Below, piece by piece: positions 60,747-64,000 of a DNA stretch of 64,000 bases (positions are counted from its first letter, which is position 1; each line of letters opens with the position of its first letter). The stretch is from contig SMSO01000034.1 in assembly GCA_004764695.1 (NCBI GenBank), positions 2,178,501-2,242,500 on the forward strand. Direction: 5' to 3'. Below the pieces are notes generated by a model that did no database searches, had not been told where the DNA came from, and saw nothing but the letters and a program-made list of their open reading frames with translations. Made by a program: the position numbers and the translations under genes. The stretch comes from Schizochytrium sp. TIO01 (Eukaryota; Sar; Bigyra; Thraustochytrida; Thraustochytriidae).

Positions 60747-61744
60747 TCATATACACGATGATCGTTTCTTAAGTTTATATCACCTCTGAATTTGAAACGT
60801 TAGCTGTGGAAACATAAGTGAATCTATATTTCATTTCCTTATGGGCGTTTTACTAGCTAAGTTGATAAATGATTTTTTTTATCTTGAATCGAAGTGACTT
60901 TTTAAATCTACATCTGCTTTCAACAACTGTTAGGTAGAGTATTTGGAGTCACGCCCACTTTACTTTCGTCCTCTCACTCAAGGTGCACTGTTTCTGTGGT
61001 AGTCGAAGTATATTGAGACTCGAAATTTCCGCTCAATACACATCAAATAGTCGGAGATTCTATCACAAAAACTAGATTGCATGTAGTAGCATGCATGACG
61101 TGTGTAATCATATCCCACCCCAAAATAACTACAGCCCGCACTCGAACCAGCAGGCTGCTTCGGTTTTAGGCATAAACTTCCGCTTGAGTGTAAATCCACT
61201 GCACCCGTTTTTCTTCCTTATGGCTTTGTGTTCTATTCCCGAATCTCATGGAGGAGAAATGAGTCATGTAAAACCAAAGATAGCATCACTGAGAACTGTC
61301 CATTTCACCTCTTGCTCGTCTTTTCTCATATTGTCGCAGGTTCCCCATAGACCACAATCGAAGTAGGCTGCAGATTTCTCTCTAGTTTTGCGTTTGGGGT
61401 TCAAGGTTCTCTTGCTTTTCCAGCCTGCCAACCAATCTTCGAACATCTGGCACATGTACAGTGCATAGGCTAGCTACCAAAAAGATTAATACCTATTGGT
61501 TCCTAGGCCTAAATTAAAATACACGGTGTCTTAAAACCCACACTCCAGCGTCTTAAAATACATACCAAGAGAGACGGACGCTACAGTTCTCAAACTGGAG
61601 CCTAGTCGGGAGCGCATTGCGAGCAGACCTTGCTCTTGAGGCCCAGCCTCTCGAGGCCCGGATCCTTGCTGATAGCCTTCTGCGAAAGTCCTCTCCTGGG
61701 CTTGAGACTCTACCTGCCTCGTTAGGGACGAAAGACAAGAAACC
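60747..61744. other. Intergenic region
   Basis: No supportable gene. A 63-codon minus-strand frame (61455-61264) has a protein-like composition but no family and no start context. The last 150 bases are GC-richer and probably form the leader of the next gene. Confidence 0.45.
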
Positions 61745-63307
61745 ATGGCCACCATGGCGACCAAGCTGCTCAAGCAGAGGTTCTCCACCTCAACGCAAGG
61801 CCTTTCCGAGAGTCTTCTCGCTAAACGCGATGCCATGGCAGAGCTTACAGGCGAGCTGGGGCAAATGCTGGCTGTTTTCGACCAATGGGAAAAAGTGATT
61901 GAAGTGCTTCATGACACAAACATGCGGTTTCACCATACACTGAAGGATTCGGACTTTGCGTTCGCGGGAAAAACAGAGGGTTTACATGGCGCTGGCGTGA
62001 ATGATGGTGATGTAGCGGAACAACTGCGACTCGCTAGTGCGTCAATTAAGCACAAGATGGCGATAATGTCCACGATTGACAAGTATCTTGCGGAATTACA
62101 GACGCTGTTTGCGTCCAAACAACGCGCAGAGAAAAAGTATCAGGAGGCTGTCAAAAAAGACTCTTATGCCGACAAACAGCGCAAGCTCAAAGATCAGTAC
62201 GAAGAGGCCGAGTGGAGATACCTTGAGGCTCTTGCAGAAACAGAAGGGTTTCTCGAATTTATAATTGAACAAACCCAAGGTGGAGGCGCTATTGGTCTTG
62301 CGAGGGCAGAGCTTAGCACGCTAAAGCTAGCACAAATACAACTTTTTGGCAACTGCCTTAATTACTGTCAAAAAACGTTCGAGGCTCAACCAGAGGCCTG
62401 GAAAGTAGGGATGCGTGACCAAGAGTGGCAGCTCTGGAAACAAGAGCGAGACATCAGCATTGCAGCCTTCAAATCAGAGTTTCTTGATCGTGCCTTGAAT
62501 GATGCATCCATGGGGTCGATGTCCTCCATGGTAGCTCGATTTGGCAATCGTCCTCGCAAATCTTCTGACTTTTCTATCTCAATGCCGTCTTTGCCTGCCT
62601 CGTTATCTAGACATTCATCTATCTCGTCACAACCAGGCTATGACGAGGCATCACCCCCTCGTACCCTGCAAAAATTCCCTTCCTCGCCCCTTAGTTCGCC
62701 AGGTTCAAGCTTACCGGGCTCTCCTCGGAGCCAAAGTTTTGTAGCAGACACATGTTTCAGCTCAAACACCGATACAGCCCCACCTCCCCCGCCACCCCCA
62801 CCTCTCTTGGCTGCGCCTAAGATTCGCTCTCAATCAGACGCCACACAGCCACTCCTCCGTCCAGCCTCCTTTACAGAAGGAGCCGCCACTCCGATTCGAA
62901 GAGGTTCTTCTCCACCAATTTCGTTATCTATGGGAGTGGCATCAAGCCAAGCGCCACCCCCACCTCCCCCTCCGCCCCCTCCCCCTCCCAGAACTGATCT
63001 TGCCAGTGAAAAGTCTTTAGAATCGCATTCTCTGAGTCTCGAGTCACTTGCCATTACATCTACTGGTACGGAGGAAGCTAGTAGTAACCAAAACCAGGAC
63101 GGGGGGCATGATACTGCGGAACAAGTCAATGAAGAGATTAAATGCGATTCTTCCATCCTCGCTCGCGTAAATTCAGGATTTCATGTTGGAGATATCGGTC
63201 AATGGAAAGAATATATCGACCGTGAATCTGGGTCCTCATTTTGGGTGAATGGGTCATTTACTGAAGTACGCGAAGAGCAGCCAGATGAAGCAGCCAGCGC
63301 GACCTAG
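61745..63307 (+). CDS. BAR-like protein with two polyproline tracts and a WW-like C-terminus
   Basis: A 520-aa protein. Residues about 1-240 are long amphipathic helices (QRAEKKYQEAVKKDSYADKQ, YEEAEWRYLEALAETEGF). They fit a BAR/sorting-nexin-type membrane-curving domain, preceded by FSTSTQGLSESLLAKRDAM. A Ser-rich linker with SPGSSLPGSPRS-type motifs follows, then two polyproline runs (about 345-352 and 405-418), ligands for profilin and SH3 domains. The last 50 residues (GQWKEYIDRESGSSFWVNG) resemble a WW domain, but its second signature Trp is missing. The order suggests a link between membrane curvature and actin, as in endocytic adaptors. The start at 61745 has an ACCATGG context; a second ATG follows three codons later. 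Confidence 0.78.
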   Translation: MATMATKLLKQRFSTSTQGLSESLLAKRDAMAELTGELGQMLAVFDQWEKVIEVLHDTNMRFHHTLKDSDFAFAGKTEGLHGAGVNDGDVAEQLRLASASIKHKMAIMSTIDKYLAELQTLFASKQRAEKKYQEAVKKDSYADKQRKLKDQYEEAEWRYLEALAETEGFLEFIIEQTQGGGAIGLARAELSTLKLAQIQLFGNCLNYCQKTFEAQPEAWKVGMRDQEWQLWKQERDISIAAFKSEFLDRALNDASMGSMSSMVARFGNRPRKSSDFSISMPSLPASLSRHSSISSQPGYDEASPPRTLQKFPSSPLSSPGSSLPGSPRSQSFVADTCFSSNTDTAPPPPPPPPLLAAPKIRSQSDATQPLLRPASFTEGAATPIRRGSSPPISLSMGVASSQAPPPPPPPPPPPPRTDLASEKSLESHSLSLESLAITSTGTEEASSNQNQDGGHDTAEQVNEEIKCDSSILARVNSGFHVGDIGQWKEYIDRESGSSFWVNGSFTEVREEQPDEAASAT

Positions 63308-64000
63308 CTGCCGCTGACGTTCGTATTTCCTGCCTCATATGCACCTTCAAAATTAATAAAATATAAAAGAAGTTTTTCTAATATTAGTTTCTGACCAAAT
63401 TTATTTTGGTCTAATAAACACAAGATTGAAATAGAGCTGTCAGAGGCAATTGTTTTATGCCCACCGTTAACGAGACTTAAGAACTTTATCAGTCCTTTTT
63501 ATACGGCAACCGCACTTTGCTATGTGAATAAATGCAGGGCGTTTATGTAGCCTAAATTATAGTATATACTCGTAGACGCTAGTTTTCGCCAAGCAAGCAT
63601 GTATAACATGGTATTAACGGCTCGTGTAGACGTGTGAATCATCCCATGTACGGAAGATCAAGACCAAAATCAAGGTCAAAGCCTACAAAGTAAAGACCAA
63701 AGGAAAGGAAGACAAACAAATTTAAGACCAAACAGATAATAACCTCTGTTGTCGATGCCATCAAAGAGGCGTAATTGAGACCCTTGTTGCTGAACGTCAT
63801 CCTGAGAAACATTCAACATTCTCGTCCCCAAAACCTGATGGTAAGGAGATATTGATTTGCTTTTCCAAGAAGGTAAAAGAAAGAATTAAAAGAAATATAT
63901 AGACCTAATATTCTCAATTCTCTCTAATCAGTCAGATCAAAGGCATCCTCTTTGATATTTGTGGTCACAGTCGCAGAACTCGATCTGGCAAAAATATGTC
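63308..64000. other. AT-rich right end of the window
   Basis: Contains the 3' end of the BAR-like gene, with AATAAA-type signals at about 63354-63362. No other gene is supported. An AAGACCAAA-like repeat occurs at 63655-63735. Confidence 0.5.

Noticed and set aside
1-64000. tRNA, rRNA, CRISPR arrays, bacterial operons or integrated transposons
   Set aside because: I looked for tRNA T-arm signatures, regular spacer arrays, terminal inverted repeats and transposase or reverse-transcriptase motifs and saw none that I could support.

Overview
This window is a piece of nuclear DNA from a unicellular eukaryote. It carries a kinesin, a spliced SPT4 gene, an EF-hand/SAM/zinc-finger membrane protein, a BAR-like polyproline protein and a lysosomal-type sulfatase. 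Most genes are single uninterrupted reading frames of moderate GC, separated by AT-rich spacers of 0.5 to 3 kb. Only SPT4, at the left edge, shows clear spliceosomal introns. Gene style and family content fit a marine protist, perhaps a stramenopile such as a thraustochytrid. That placement is inference; no single sequence proves it.

Region 1 (1-17.7 kb) is ordinary, gene-dense chromosome: SPT4 (minus, partial), two tandem SAM-dependent methyltransferases (plus), a Gln/Ser-rich protein (minus), an unusual DUF1244-MogA fusion (minus), a kinesin-12-like motor (plus) and a large EF-hand/SAM membrane protein (minus).

Region 2 (17.7-30.9 kb) is sparse and full of decay: a kinase-like pseudogene with one stop, a leucine-rich protein broken by a frameshift, and a trio of paralogous secreted, probably GPI-anchored proteins of which only the middle one is intact.

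Region 3 (30.9-56.5 kb) is the most unusual part. At least five coiled-coil genes (one decayed, one rearranged) share a plan of charged N-terminus, Trp-rich hydrophobic segment and long Gln/Glu/Lys coiled coil. Two intact members end in three and six copies of a short basic motif that closely resembles the PBCV-specific basic adaptor domain of chlorella viruses. A decayed copy of that motif survives behind the broken first member, and one more copy ends an otherwise unrelated protein at 55.5 kb. Inside the same interval lies an ankyrin-SAM-SH3-TIR protein whose TIR domain keeps a candidate NADase glutamate. A roughly 33-bp sequence element lies 135-300 bp upstream of every coiled-coil gene and also upstream of the TIR gene, which argues that they are co-regulated. 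I propose this as a candidate undescribed locus, possibly linked to virus-host conflict. The function is inference.

Region 4 (56.5-64 kb) has a GC-rich stretch that may hold an unresolved spliced gene, an iduronate-2-sulfatase-like enzyme and a BAR-like protein with polyproline tracts and a WW-like tail.
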